DNA of 64,000 bases, from the NCBI GenBank assembly GCA_025992315.1, contig DAJPHG010000001.1, positions 806,001 to 870,000 on the forward strand. Direction: 5' to 3'. The notes below the pieces were generated by a model. It did no database searches. It was not told where the DNA came from and worked only from the letters and a program-made list of their open reading frames with translations. Positions 26,448 through 34,235 of this stretch are shown here, piece by piece. Positions within the stretch are counted from its first letter, which is position 1, and every line of letters begins with the position of its first letter. The position numbers and the translations under genes were made by a program. The DNA comes from HGM10766 sp900757295. Its GTDB lineage: Bacteria > Bacillota_I > Bacilli_A > RF39 > UBA660.

Positions 26448-26480
26448 AAAAGGTTATTTCTAAAATAAAGAAATAGCCTT
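26448..26480 (-). terminator. Intrinsic terminator read on the minus strand
   Basis: AAGGTTATTTC and GAAATAGCCTT form a stem with one G-T pair. The T-run needed for termination lies on the minus-strand side (TTTTTTATTTT), so it works best for leftward transcription, although no leftward gene is present. It also isolates the transglycosylase promoter region. Confidence 0.6.
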
Positions 26481-26498
26481 GATACATAATTAAATTAT

Positions 26499-26539
26499 AT
26501 TACAAAATTGTAATATTGAGTAATATTAGAATGACGACT
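26499..26539 (+). promoter_or_regulatory. Candidate operator of the Bce-type response regulator, copy 1 (before the transglycosylase)
   Basis: This 41-bp element matches 29097-29137 at 38 positions. It begins with the inverted repeat TTACAA-AA-TTGTAA, followed by GTAATATTAGAAT and ACGACT. It lies 67 bases before the transglycosylase ATG, while the other copy lies 45 bases before the ABC ATPase ATG. Conservation between two otherwise unlike intergenic regions suggests a shared regulator. Confidence 0.75.
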
Positions 26540-26606
26540 TATATGATAAAAAATGATAATATTATTGCAATAAATTACTTTTTAGTAAAGAAGGGATTAG
26601 CATTAT

Positions 26607-27296
26607 ATGAAATTAGTTAAAAAGATTACAATAACAGTTTTATTAATATTTATTTGTATAGGAAGTTATTTTATTTGTAGTGGTTATCAAATGTATAAGA
26701 ATGCCATAAATAAAATGCCATTAAAGGATAAAATTACAACAATTAGGCAAAAAGAAGATTATACAAAAATTGATGATATGCCTCAAATATATTTAAAAGC
26801 AGTTGTATCAGTTGAAGATCATAGATTTTACAAACATTTTGGGATAGATGTCATTTCTATTGGAAGAGCATTTGTAAATGATATAAAAAAAATGAAATTT
26901 GTAGAGGGAGGAAGCACAATTACCCAACAACTAGCCAAGAATATCTATTTTACACAAGATAAGAAAATAGTAAGGAAAGTTGCAGAAATTTTTATGGCAT
27001 TTAGCATAGAAAGTAACTCTAATAAGGATGAAATATTAGAATTATATTTGAATACTTCATATTTTGGCAATGGATTTTATTCTGTTAAGTCAGCAAGTTT
27101 AGGTTATTTTAATAAATTACCAAAAGATATGAACGATAGTGAATCAATTATGCTAGCAGGAACCCTAAATGCTCCGTCTTTATATAATCCAATTCAAAAT
27201 AAAAATTTAGCAATTGAAAGACAGAGGCAAGTTATAAATAAAATGATTAAATATGGTAACCTAGATAAAGTTGAAGCAGAAAAAATTATAAAATAA
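26607..27296 (+). CDS. Monofunctional peptidoglycan glycosyltransferase (GT51)
   Basis: This 229-residue protein has an N-terminal membrane anchor (about residues 7-27) and a single GT51 domain. The catalytic glutamate lies in VSVEDHRFYKHFG (E70); EGGSTITQQLAKN follows at 100, then EILELYLNTSYFGNG. There is no penicillin-binding domain, so it polymerises lipid II into glycan strands only. It carries the same 41-bp upstream element as the bceAB-like operon and precedes the two-component genes. I infer that it is induced with them to help the wall withstand lipid II-targeting peptides. Confidence 0.92.
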   Translation: MKLVKKITITVLLIFICIGSYFICSGYQMYKNAINKMPLKDKITTIRQKEDYTKIDDMPQIYLKAVVSVEDHRFYKHFGIDVISIGRAFVNDIKKMKFVEGGSTITQQLAKNIYFTQDKKIVRKVAEIFMAFSIESNSNKDEILELYLNTSYFGNGFYSVKSASLGYFNKLPKDMNDSESIMLAGTLNAPSLYNPIQNKNLAIERQRQVINKMIKYGNLDKVEAEKIIK

Positions 27297-27303
27297 TTAT
27301 ATT

Positions 27304-27348
27304 TAATTTTCTGAATTATTATAATTTAGAAAATTAAAGTGATATAAT
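27304..27348 (+). promoter_or_regulatory. Hairpin and -10 element before the two-component genes
   Basis: AATTTTCT and AGAAAATT (27304-27336) form an inverted repeat after the transglycosylase. A TATAAT at 27343-27348 follows and probably starts the response regulator transcript. Confidence 0.45.
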
Positions 27349-27388
27349 ATGAATGATTAAAAAAGCAAATTATGAAAGGAGACAAACT

Positions 27389-28051
27389 ATGAAAAAAATA
27401 TTAATTATAGAAGATGAAAAAATTATCAGAAATGAGTTAAAATCTTTGTTAGAAAACTCAGGGTATGAAGTATTAATTATAGAAAAGTTTGATAATGTTA
27501 AAGAAAATATAAAAAATATGAAATTTGATTTAATTTTAATGGATATTAATTTACCTAATAAAAATGGTGAAATTTTATTAAAAGAAATTAGAAAAGAATC
27601 TAATGTTCCTATTATTATGGTTACGAGCAGAGTAGGAGAAGTAGATGAAGTTTTATCTATATCTTATGGTGCAGACGATTATATTACTAAGCCATATAAT
27701 CCAACAATCTTATTATTGAGAATACAAAATATATTTAAACGAATGGATAATAATATGGACGACTTATTTTATGATAATATTAGTGTTAATCCACAAAAAG
27801 GAATATTGAAACAAGGTGAAAAGATATTAGAACTTACTAAAAATGAAATGATTATCTTTACATATCTTTTAAGTAATCGTGGTAGAATAGTAACTCGTGA
27901 TGATTTAATGACTGATTTATGGAATAATAATGAATTTATAAATGACAACGCTCTAACAGTAAATATTAGTAGATTAAGAAATAAATTACAAAATTTTGGA
28001 CTTGAAAATAGAATTGAAACAAGAAAAGGACAAGGGTATAAATTATTATGA
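27389..28051 (+). CDS. OmpR-family response regulator (BceR-like)
   Basis: This 220-residue protein has a receiver domain with acid pocket E8/D9, phosphoacceptor D52 in LMDINLPNKNG and K101 in ITKPY, then a winged-helix DNA-binding domain ending in ETRKGQGYKLL. A ribosome site GAAAGGAG fits the ATG at 27389; the frame's upstream ATG at 27353 falls at the promoter. It overlaps the kinase gene by four bases. In Bce systems this regulator activates the adjacent ABC transporter. The 41-bp repeats at 26499 and 29097 are its likely binding sites. Confidence 0.92.
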   Translation: MKKILIIEDEKIIRNELKSLLENSGYEVLIIEKFDNVKENIKNMKFDLILMDINLPNKNGEILLKEIRKESNVPIIMVTSRVGEVDEVLSISYGADDYITKPYNPTILLLRIQNIFKRMDNNMDDLFYDNISVNPQKGILKQGEKILELTKNEMIIFTYLLSNRGRIVTRDDLMTDLWNNNEFINDNALTVNISRLRNKLQNFGLENRIETRKGQGYKLL

Positions 28052-29064
28052 GTTTTAAAAAATATTTATTAGATAAAACAGTACAAATAACTGTGTCAAT
28101 TGTTGGATTCATAATTGCTATTCTTATGTTAAACGCATTTAAAGTGGAAAATGATTTGAAAATAGCATTGACAATATTATTTTTTTTAGTTGCAACATTT
28201 AATATTATTTTTGATTATTTCAGGAAATACAAATTTTACAAAAAAATATTAAATAAGCTTGATAAGTTAGATAAAAAATATTTAATTTTAGAAATATTAA
28301 ATAAGCCAAACTTTTATGATGGCAAAATTTTTTATCAAATTCTTTATGATATAAACAAGTCAATGATTGAAAATGTAAAAGAATATAATTTAAGTATTAC
28401 CGATTTCAAGGAATATGTAGAAATGTGGATTCATGAAGTAAAGATTCCAGTAGCAAGTTTAACTTTATTAATTCATAACAACAAAAATATGTTTGATAAG
28501 AGATATATAGAACAAATTAGAAAGTTAGATAACTATATAGATCAAATTTTATATTTCGTTCGAAGCGAAAATGCCGAGAAAGATTATCTTATCAAAGAAA
28601 TTGAATTGCAGAAGATTATCAAAGATGTTGCTTTAAAAAATAAAGATGACTTATTAGAAAACAAAGTTAATCTTGAAGTTGATGTTCATAATGAAAAAGT
28701 TTTGACGGATTCGAAATGGTTAGAGTTTGTATTAAATCAGATTATAAACAATAGTATTAAATATAAAAAGAATAATAACGATCCAATAATAAAAATCAGT
28801 GTAAAAGATGAAAAAGATAAAGTATATCTAACTATTTGGGATAATGGAATAGGAATACCTAAAAACGATATAAAAAGAGTATTTGATAAATCTTTCACTG
28901 GTGAAAATGGTAGAATAATGGCAAAATCAACAGGTATGGGACTTTATATTGTCAAGAAATTATGCGATAAATTAGGACATAAGATAATTATTGAATCTGA
29001 AATACATAAATATACAAAAATTACAATTATCTTTTATAAAAATGATTTTTATAAAGTTGATTAA
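28048..29064 (+). CDS. Intramembrane-sensing histidine kinase (BceS-like)
   Basis: This 338-residue kinase has two N-terminal helices (about residues 12-32 and 38-57) with only a few residues between them, the hallmark of kinases that have no sensor domain and sense through a BceAB-type transporter. The H-box is MWIHEVKIP (H129). The ATPase core has NQIINNSIKY (N box), DNGIGIP (G1), FDKSFTG and STGMGLYIV (G2). It should phosphorylate the co-encoded regulator when the transporter meets a peptide antibiotic. Confidence 0.92.
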   Translation: MSFKKYLLDKTVQITVSIVGFIIAILMLNAFKVENDLKIALTILFFLVATFNIIFDYFRKYKFYKKILNKLDKLDKKYLILEILNKPNFYDGKIFYQILYDINKSMIENVKEYNLSITDFKEYVEMWIHEVKIPVASLTLLIHNNKNMFDKRYIEQIRKLDNYIDQILYFVRSENAEKDYLIKEIELQKIIKDVALKNKDDLLENKVNLEVDVHNEKVLTDSKWLEFVLNQIINNSIKYKKNNNDPIIKISVKDEKDKVYLTIWDNGIGIPKNDIKRVFDKSFTGENGRIMAKSTGMGLYIVKKLCDKLGHKIIIESEIHKYTKITIIFYKNDFYKVD

Positions 29065-29096
29065 AGTTTATGCAGATTTGGATACTAAAAATAAAT

Positions 29097-29137
29097 ATTA
29101 CAAAATTGTAATATTCTGTAATATTAGAATAACGACT
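29097..29137 (+). promoter_or_regulatory. Candidate operator of the Bce-type response regulator, copy 2 (before the ABC operon)
   Basis: The same 41-bp element as at 26499-26539, with three differences, again carries TTACAA-AA-TTGTAA at its left end. A further small palindrome TTACA-A-TGTAA lies at 29154-29164, close to where the -10 would be. Confidence 0.75.
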
Positions 29138-29182
29138 AATCCTATCTTTTATATTACAATGTAATCAGAAAGGAGAAAGATT

Positions 29183-29950
29183 ATGGAAAATATCTTAAAA
29201 ATTGATAAAATTGAAAAATATTATGGCAATAAATCTAGTCTTACAAAAGCAATTGATAACCTATCATTTGATGTTGAAAAGGGAGAATTTGTTGCAATAA
29301 TGGGAGCAAGTGGCTCTGGAAAGACTACTCTTTTAAATTGTATATCTACAATTGATAAAGTTACATCTGGACATATTTATGTAGCAGGTAATGATATCAC
29401 AAAATTAAGAGGAAATAGTCTAAATAAGTTTAGAAGGGAAGAGTTAGGTTTTATATTTCAAGATTTTAATTTGCTTGATACTTTAACTGCTTATGAAAAT
29501 ATTGCTTTGGCACTTTCTATTCAAAACGTGAATTCGAGAGAAATTGATACAAGAATTAAAAAAGTTGCAAAAGAACTGGATATTGTTAATGTACTTAATA
29601 AATATCCATATCAAATGAGTGGAGGTCAAAAGCAAAGAGTCGCTAGTGCAAGAGCAATAATTACTAATCCAAAGTTAATTCTTGCTGATGAACCAACAGG
29701 TGCATTGGATTCAAAGTCAGCTAAAATGCTTTTAGAAAAATTTGATTATTTGAATAAAGAATTACAAGCAACAATTCTTATGGTGACACATGATGCGTTT
29801 ACTGCAAGTTATTCTTCAAGAGTCATATTTATCAAAGATGGCAAAATTTTTAATGAAATAATTAAAGGAACAAATTCTAGAAAAGAATTTTTTGATAAAA
29901 TAATAGATGTTGTAACATTACTTGGTGGTGACTTAAACGATGCTCTTTAA
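29183..29950 (+). CDS. ABC transporter ATPase, peptide-antibiotic detoxification type (BceA-like)
   Basis: This 255-residue MacB/LolD-family ATPase has Walker A GASGSGKTT, the Q-loop FIFQDFNLLDTL, signature MSGGQKQRVASARA, Walker B LILADEPTGALD and the switch MVTHD. FNLLDTLTAYENI and the SLGG-like C-terminus (VVTLLGGDLNDAL) are typical of BceA/VraD-type proteins. It overlaps the permease gene by 11 bases. The pair should free lipid II-cycle intermediates from bound peptides and signal to the kinase. Confidence 0.94.
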   Translation: MENILKIDKIEKYYGNKSSLTKAIDNLSFDVEKGEFVAIMGASGSGKTTLLNCISTIDKVTSGHIYVAGNDITKLRGNSLNKFRREELGFIFQDFNLLDTLTAYENIALALSIQNVNSREIDTRIKKVAKELDIVNVLNKYPYQMSGGQKQRVASARAIITNPKLILADEPTGALDSKSAKMLLEKFDYLNKELQATILMVTHDAFTASYSSRVIFIKDGKIFNEIIKGTNSRKEFFDKIIDVVTLLGGDLNDAL

Positions 29951-31970
29951 GTTATCATTAAAAAATGTTAGTAAGAGTATAAAGGATTATGCCATCTATT
30001 TCTTTACTCTGATACTAGGTGTTGCAATTTTTTATGTGTTCAATGCAATAGATGATCAGTCAGTTATGATGAAGGTATCATCAACAACAGCAGAAATAAT
30101 AAAACTTATGACCAATGTTCTTTCTGGTGTTAGCGTGTTTGTATCTATAATATTAGCGTTTTTAATTGTTTATGCAAGTAGATTCTTAATAAAAAGAAGA
30201 AATAAAGAATTTGGAGTTTATTTAACGCTTGGAATGAGCAAAAAGAAAATATCCTTAATATTATTTATTGAAACATTAATAATAGGTATAGTTTCATTGG
30301 TAGTTGGTTTAGGAATAGGTTTTTTATTATCACAATTGATGAGTATTTTGGTTGCTAATATGTTTGAAGCAGATTTAACTAGATTTCAGTTCGTATTTTC
30401 AACAAATGCTTGTATTAAAACTTTGATTTATTTTGGTATTATGTATTTTGTAGTTATGATATTTAATACTATAAATATTAGTAAATGTAAATTGATAGAT
30501 TTAATGCATTCTAATAAAAAATCTGAAAAAATAAAATTAAAAAATCCATTGTTCTGTACAATAGTGTTTATTATTTCTTGCATAGCACTAGGATTTGCTT
30601 ATTATCAGGTTACTGGTGGCATTGAGAAAATGACTAATGCAAATAGTATTTTTGTTCCTATAGGAGTAGGTGCTATTTCAACTTTCTTTGTGTTTTGGTC
30701 TTTATCGGGCTTGCTTTTAAAAATATTTATAAGTATGAAGAACACCTATTATAAAGGGTTAAATAGTTTCACCCTTAGACAGTTTTCAAGTAAAATAAAT
30801 ACTATGACTTTTTCTATGACAATAATATGTTTGATGTTATTTATAACGATTTGTGTACTATCAAGTGCTTTGTCAATGAAGAATTCTTTAAATAAAAATG
30901 TGGTAGAATTTTCTCCAAGGGATATAGAAATTTCAAAACCTGCAAATGTTGATTTAGAAGTTAATGATTTTACTGATAAACAAATAGAAAATTATAAATT
31001 AAGTTTTGAAGAAATTTTTACAAAGAATGGATTTGATTTTAAAAAATTTAAAAATATAGTTTATTTTTCTTTGTATGCTGATGATTATGTTACTTTAAAG
31101 TCTACATTAGGAACTTATTATAAAACTGCAAAGAAAAATTATCCTTTTTTAAGATATGATGATTATATTGTTTTAATGAAAAATAGTGACTATAATAACT
31201 TAGCTAATAATTTTAATTTAGAAAAAATCAATTTAAATAGTGATCAATATGCTGTTGTCGGGAACTATAAAGAAATGATTGATATTAAGAATGAAGCTTT
31301 AAAAAGAAATACAGAGATTATAGTTAATCAAAAAATATATTTACCAAAATATAAAAAAGCAATTAATGGTTTTTATGAAATGGGTAGTCAAAAGTCAGAG
31401 ATTGGGTTTATTGTTTTACCAGATGATGCTTTAAATGAAAATCAAAAGATATCTAACAAAATGGTTGCTGATTATAATGGAAATCAAGATGATATAGAGA
31501 AAGATGTTACTTCATTTTTAAATAATACTAGTAAATACATCATAACATTTAATACTAAGAAAGATATAAGATATGCAAGTGTTGGACTTGGTGCTATTGT
31601 TACATTTTTAGGTTTGTATCTTGGAATTATATTTTTGATATCGTGTGCTGCTATTTTAGCTTTAAAAGAATTATCAGAGTCAAGTGACAATGTAGAAAAA
31701 TTTGTTGTGTTAAGAAAAATTGGTGTAGATGAACAAGAATTAAATAAAGCTCTTTTTAAACAAATTGGAATATTTTTTATGTTTCCACTTATACTAGCTA
31801 TAATTCATTCAATATTTGGTGTTATGTTTTGTAATAATATTTTAAAAACAATGGGTGTTAGTTTTAATTTAAAATCAGTTATAATAACATCTTTGTTTAT
31901 AATATTTATATATGGAGGTTATTTCTTTATAACTTATATATGTAGTAAAAATATAATTAAGGAAAAATAA
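29940..31970 (+). CDS. ABC transporter permease, BceB-like
   Basis: This 676-residue permease has the Bce layout. There are two helices around residues 15-75 and FtsX-like helices to about 270. A large external domain of roughly 200 residues (about 310-530) follows, then three C-terminal helices. The FtsX pattern FLIKRRNKEFGVYLTLGMSK and its C-terminal counterpart KFVVLRKIGVDEQELNKAL are clear. The external domain is the expected sensor for the peptide. Length is close to that of other BceB/VraE proteins (about 620-670). Confidence 0.94.
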   Translation: MLFKLSLKNVSKSIKDYAIYFFTLILGVAIFYVFNAIDDQSVMMKVSSTTAEIIKLMTNVLSGVSVFVSIILAFLIVYASRFLIKRRNKEFGVYLTLGMSKKKISLILFIETLIIGIVSLVVGLGIGFLLSQLMSILVANMFEADLTRFQFVFSTNACIKTLIYFGIMYFVVMIFNTINISKCKLIDLMHSNKKSEKIKLKNPLFCTIVFIISCIALGFAYYQVTGGIEKMTNANSIFVPIGVGAISTFFVFWSLSGLLLKIFISMKNTYYKGLNSFTLRQFSSKINTMTFSMTIICLMLFITICVLSSALSMKNSLNKNVVEFSPRDIEISKPANVDLEVNDFTDKQIENYKLSFEEIFTKNGFDFKKFKNIVYFSLYADDYVTLKSTLGTYYKTAKKNYPFLRYDDYIVLMKNSDYNNLANNFNLEKINLNSDQYAVVGNYKEMIDIKNEALKRNTEIIVNQKIYLPKYKKAINGFYEMGSQKSEIGFIVLPDDALNENQKISNKMVADYNGNQDDIEKDVTSFLNNTSKYIITFNTKKDIRYASVGLGAIVTFLGLYLGIIFLISCAAILALKELSESSDNVEKFVVLRKIGVDEQELNKALFKQIGIFFMFPLILAIIHSIFGVMFCNNILKTMGVSFNLKSVIITSLFIIFIYGGYFFITYICSKNIIKEK

Positions 31971-31990
31971 TATATCTTATAAAACGATAA

Positions 31991-32016
31991 AAGAGGCTAT
32001 TACAAGCCTCTTATTT
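31991..32016. terminator. Bidirectional terminator between the bceB-like gene and the XRE regulator
   Basis: AAGAGGCT pairs with AGCCTCTT around ATTACA. T-rich sequence follows on the plus side, and the reverse side also reads into T after the stem, so it can serve both convergent units. Confidence 0.8.
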
Positions 32017-32255
32017 TAATACTCCAATTTCTCCATATCAAATAATGGAGAGTCATAAAAATCTTTAAGTTCTATTTTTAAAGTTTTACATATTTTAAAG
32101 ATAATTGTAGAACTTGGATTATCTACATTGTTTGCCAGTAATGCTCTTAATGTTGATGGTGCAATAGCAGATAATTCAGCAAGTTTATTTGGAGTGTAAT
32201 TATATTTGTTACATAATTCAAGTATTCTTAAAGTAATTGCTTCTTTAAATAACAT
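32016..32255 (-). CDS. Small XRE-family helix-turn-helix regulator
   Basis: This 79-residue protein is one Cro/C1-type HTH domain: ITLRILELCNKYNYTPNKLAELS, then APSTLRALLAN and FKICKTLKIELKDFYD. The ribosome site AAGGAAG lies about ten bases before its ATG. It is convergent with the bceB-like gene. Such small regulators usually control element genes or themselves. Two direct repeats at its own promoter (32297-32325) fit autoregulation. Confidence 0.88.
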   Translation of the reverse strand: MLFKEAITLRILELCNKYNYTPNKLAELSAIAPSTLRALLANNVDNPSSTIIFKICKTLKIELKDFYDSPLFDMEKLEY

Positions 32256-32296
32256 TTTAAAAACTTCCTTAACACTACAAAAATTCTAGTGGAAAT

Positions 32297-32325
32297 CGGT
32301 TGAAATTATACGCCGATACCGGTTG
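32297..32325 (-). promoter_or_regulatory. Promoter and candidate operator of the XRE regulator
   Basis: On the minus strand a TATAAT (plus-strand positions 32305-32310) is flanked by two CAACCG direct repeats (32320-32325 and 32297-32302), 23 bases apart. Binding there would cover the -10 element. This block is also more GC-rich than its surroundings. Confidence 0.5.
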
Positions 32326-32337
32326 GCTTTTGGAGGC

Positions 32338-32430
32338 TATAATGTCAATGTAGTTAGATAAAAATATGAAATTTATAATTGATTAAGCAGTACGAAAGGA
32401 TTATAAAAGTTTTTTTGTATTGCTTTTTTT
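32338..32430 (+). other. Possible short untranslated transcript (-10 element to terminator)
   Basis: TATAAT at 32338-32343 is followed about 45 bases later by a stem AGCAGTAC (32386-32393) with GTATTGCT (32417-32424) and seven T. No open frame of useful length lies between. No good -35 hexamer is visible, so this may equally be a remnant of an element end. Confidence 0.35.
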
Positions 32431-32475
32431 ATCAAAAAATGATGGTAATAAATGGATTTAAAGAAGTAGTAAGAA

Positions 32476-32787
32476 ATGTTTGAAGAATTATTAATATCAG
32501 TACTATTTATTATTGTTTTAATTATTTTGTGCATAATTTCTAATTTGTATTCAAAAAAGGAAGAAGAAAAAGAAACAATAAAAAATAACGATACTGATTG
32601 GATGAATATATTTAAAAAGAAAGAAAAAATAAATGAACTAAATAGATTATTGATAGATGAGTTAATTGAAGATATTGTTGTTAGTGAAGATGGTAATATA
32701 AAAGTAATATTCAAATATGAAGATAAATATTTTGAGGCACTATACTTTATAAACAGACAAAACTATGATATAATATTATCCAGTTAA
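32476..32787 (+). CDS. Membrane-anchored small protein with a recombinase-tail-like C-terminus
   Basis: 103 residues. One strong N-terminal helix (about 5-25) is followed by a lysine/glutamate-rich linker. The last 40 residues read INELNRLLIDELIEDIVV and then GNIKVIFKYEDKY. That ending resembles the C-terminal tail of large serine recombinases (LI-x-x-I-x-V-x-x-DG-x-I-x-I-x-FKY). The protein may be a chimera of an anchor and a recombinase remnant. No ribosome site better than AAGAAGTAG-like sequence is seen. Function unknown. Confidence 0.45.
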   Translation: MFEELLISVLFIIVLIILCIISNLYSKKEEEKETIKNNDTDWMNIFKKKEKINELNRLLIDELIEDIVVSEDGNIKVIFKYEDKYFEALYFINRQNYDIILSS

Positions 32788-32801
32788 AGGGCGAAATTAG
32801 A

Positions 32802-32825
32802 AAATACTTTTTTAAGTATTTTTTT
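32802..32825 (+). terminator. Intrinsic terminator
   Basis: AAATACTT and AAGTATTT pair around four T and run into further T, directly after the 103-residue ORF. Confidence 0.7.
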
Positions 32826-32857
32826 AAAATAAAGAGAAATAGAAAGAAGTGAAAAAA

Positions 32858-33007
32858 ATGGATATGTATCAAAAAAGAAAAATCAGGGCTGAAATGAAAA
32901 ATAACAATCAAGAAGAAAAGTTAACTAAAGTCGGAATTAACTGGTTGATTACGATTTATCCAAGAATAGGAGAAAACTCCGATAAAATAAATGATTGTGA
33001 GATTTAA
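32858..33007 (+). CDS. 49-residue ORF ending in an rbgA-like INW junction
   Basis: The ORF begins MDMYQKRKIRAEMKNN and continues to KVGINW, after which it reads LITIYPRIGEN to a TAA. AGAAGTGA is a fair ribosome site. The INW codons at 32936-32945 (ATTAACTGGT) match the end of the repeated rbgA start sequence. The basic N-terminus could be an alternative rbgA start carried by a mobile element and now cut off from the rest of the gene. I cannot show that it is translated. Confidence 0.5.
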   Translation: MDMYQKRKIRAEMKNNNQEEKLTKVGINWLITIYPRIGENSDKINDCEI

Positions 33008-33048
33008 TATCTTGCATGTTTAATATAAAAAATGATAAAATAGACAAA

Positions 33049-33072
33049 AAATCATAAAAAATGATTATTTTT
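33049..33072 (+). terminator. Intrinsic terminator
   Basis: AATCAT and ATGATT pair around five A, with a following T-rich tract. A second small hairpin, AGGTG with CACCT, lies at about 33100-33116 in the leader of the next gene. Confidence 0.55.
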
Positions 33073-33179
33073 AATGCAAAAAGTAGTAGGAATTAGTAAG
33101 GTGATTACGCCACCTAATAATAAAAAATATGGTATTAAATATGACATAATACTTAGCAAAAAGGTAGGTGAATGATATT

Positions 33180-34187
33180 ATGAAAACAGATATTTTATAT
33201 TTAAATAATACACCATATGAAAATGGTAAATTATCAGGTGAATATTTTAGGAAAAATGTCATTATTAATTTAGAGGAAATTAATAATGTGCTATTAAATA
33301 ACGACATTAAAAACCAAATTGTTAGCCAACTTGATAATTTGAAAAATGAATATCCAAAATATTATGATGAAACAATAGGAAAAGCAGATGGTTTAGGAAT
33401 TGATAGATTAACTTATTTTGCCATCATGTGTCCTGAAATTATTGATATAAAATTTGAACATTGTACAACAATTATGTGTAAAAAGGGTAATGGTAGTTTT
33501 ATAATTTCGCATAATGAAGATGGCGATTATATTGAAGGAAATTTTTGCTTAAGTAAAGTAAAAATAGATAATGATAATTGGTTTCTTACAAATGATATGT
33601 ACAATATGCCATTTGGCAATGGTATTAGTTGGAATAGCTATGGAATAGTTAAAACTATTAATTATTGTCATGATGATAATGTTGATATTAAAAATCATCC
33701 AAGATATTTTTTACAAAGACATATATCTGAAGCAAGGTCAATTGACGATTTAATTAAAAGATGTAAAGAAATGAAAGTTGCATCAGGTTTTCATGTTAAT
33801 GCAATAGATATTAATAATAATGTAGCAGTTTCTATCGAAGTATATTCAGATAGTATTGATGTTGAATATATAGATGATTATTATGTACATTCTAATCATT
33901 TTATTCATAAAGATTATTTGCTTAATCAAGTAACTGATAAAGGAAGTAATAGCATATTTAGATTAAACAAATGTAATGAACAATTAAAATACAAAACAAT
34001 GAATGAAATTAAAACAATATTATCTTATAGATCAAAAGAAAACAAGTTTGAAAATTCAATATTACAAACAAAAGAAGATCCATATATGACATTATTTAAT
34101 TTTTCCTTTGATACAGATAATAAAAATAAAATATATTTGAATAATTATATAAATAGTGAAATAATTGAGTTAAAATATGATTTATAA
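33180..34187 (+). CDS. C45-family/acyl-CoA:6-APA acyltransferase-like Ntn-type hydrolase
   Basis: This 335-residue protein resembles the C45 (isopenicillin N acyltransferase-like) and choloylglycine hydrolase families. FEHCTTIMCKKG gives a candidate nucleophile C95, and SHNEDGDYIEGN provides the conserved N-x-D (N112, D114) after it. An N-terminal GKLSGEYF segment and a helical stretch precede. These enzymes cleave or transfer acyl groups on amide bonds after self-processing at the cysteine. AGGTAGGTG fits the ATG at 33180; a GTG at 33168 lies in the ribosome site. It is the last cargo gene before the intact rbgA start. Confidence 0.72.
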   Translation: MKTDILYLNNTPYENGKLSGEYFRKNVIINLEEINNVLLNNDIKNQIVSQLDNLKNEYPKYYDETIGKADGLGIDRLTYFAIMCPEIIDIKFEHCTTIMCKKGNGSFIISHNEDGDYIEGNFCLSKVKIDNDNWFLTNDMYNMPFGNGISWNSYGIVKTINYCHDDNVDIKNHPRYFLQRHISEARSIDDLIKRCKEMKVASGFHVNAIDINNNVAVSIEVYSDSIDVEYIDDYYVHSNHFIHKDYLLNQVTDKGSNSIFRLNKCNEQLKYKTMNEIKTILSYRSKENKFENSILQTKEDPYMTLFNFSFDTDNKNKIYLNNYINSEIIELKYDL

Positions 34188-34203
34188 AAGGAGTTGATCT
34201 CTA

Positions 34204-34235
34204 ATGAATGAAAATAAAACTAATATTAACTGGTA
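34204..34235 (+). repeat. Intact rbgA start repeat (candidate attachment site, copy D)
   Basis: These first 32 bases of rbgA equal 25889-25920 exactly and differ once from 25028-25056. Here the frame continues as INWYPGHMAK, the true protein. Confidence 0.92.

Noticed and set aside
26497..26600. The 41-bp element before the transglycosylase read as a terminator
   Set aside because: The palindrome TTACAA-AA-TTGTAA has no T-run after it and recurs before another gene, which fits an operator.
32373..32714. Minus-strand open frame of 113 codons opposite the 103-residue ORF
   Set aside because: It is low-complexity Ser/Ile/Phe-rich, passes through a terminator and lacks a start signal.
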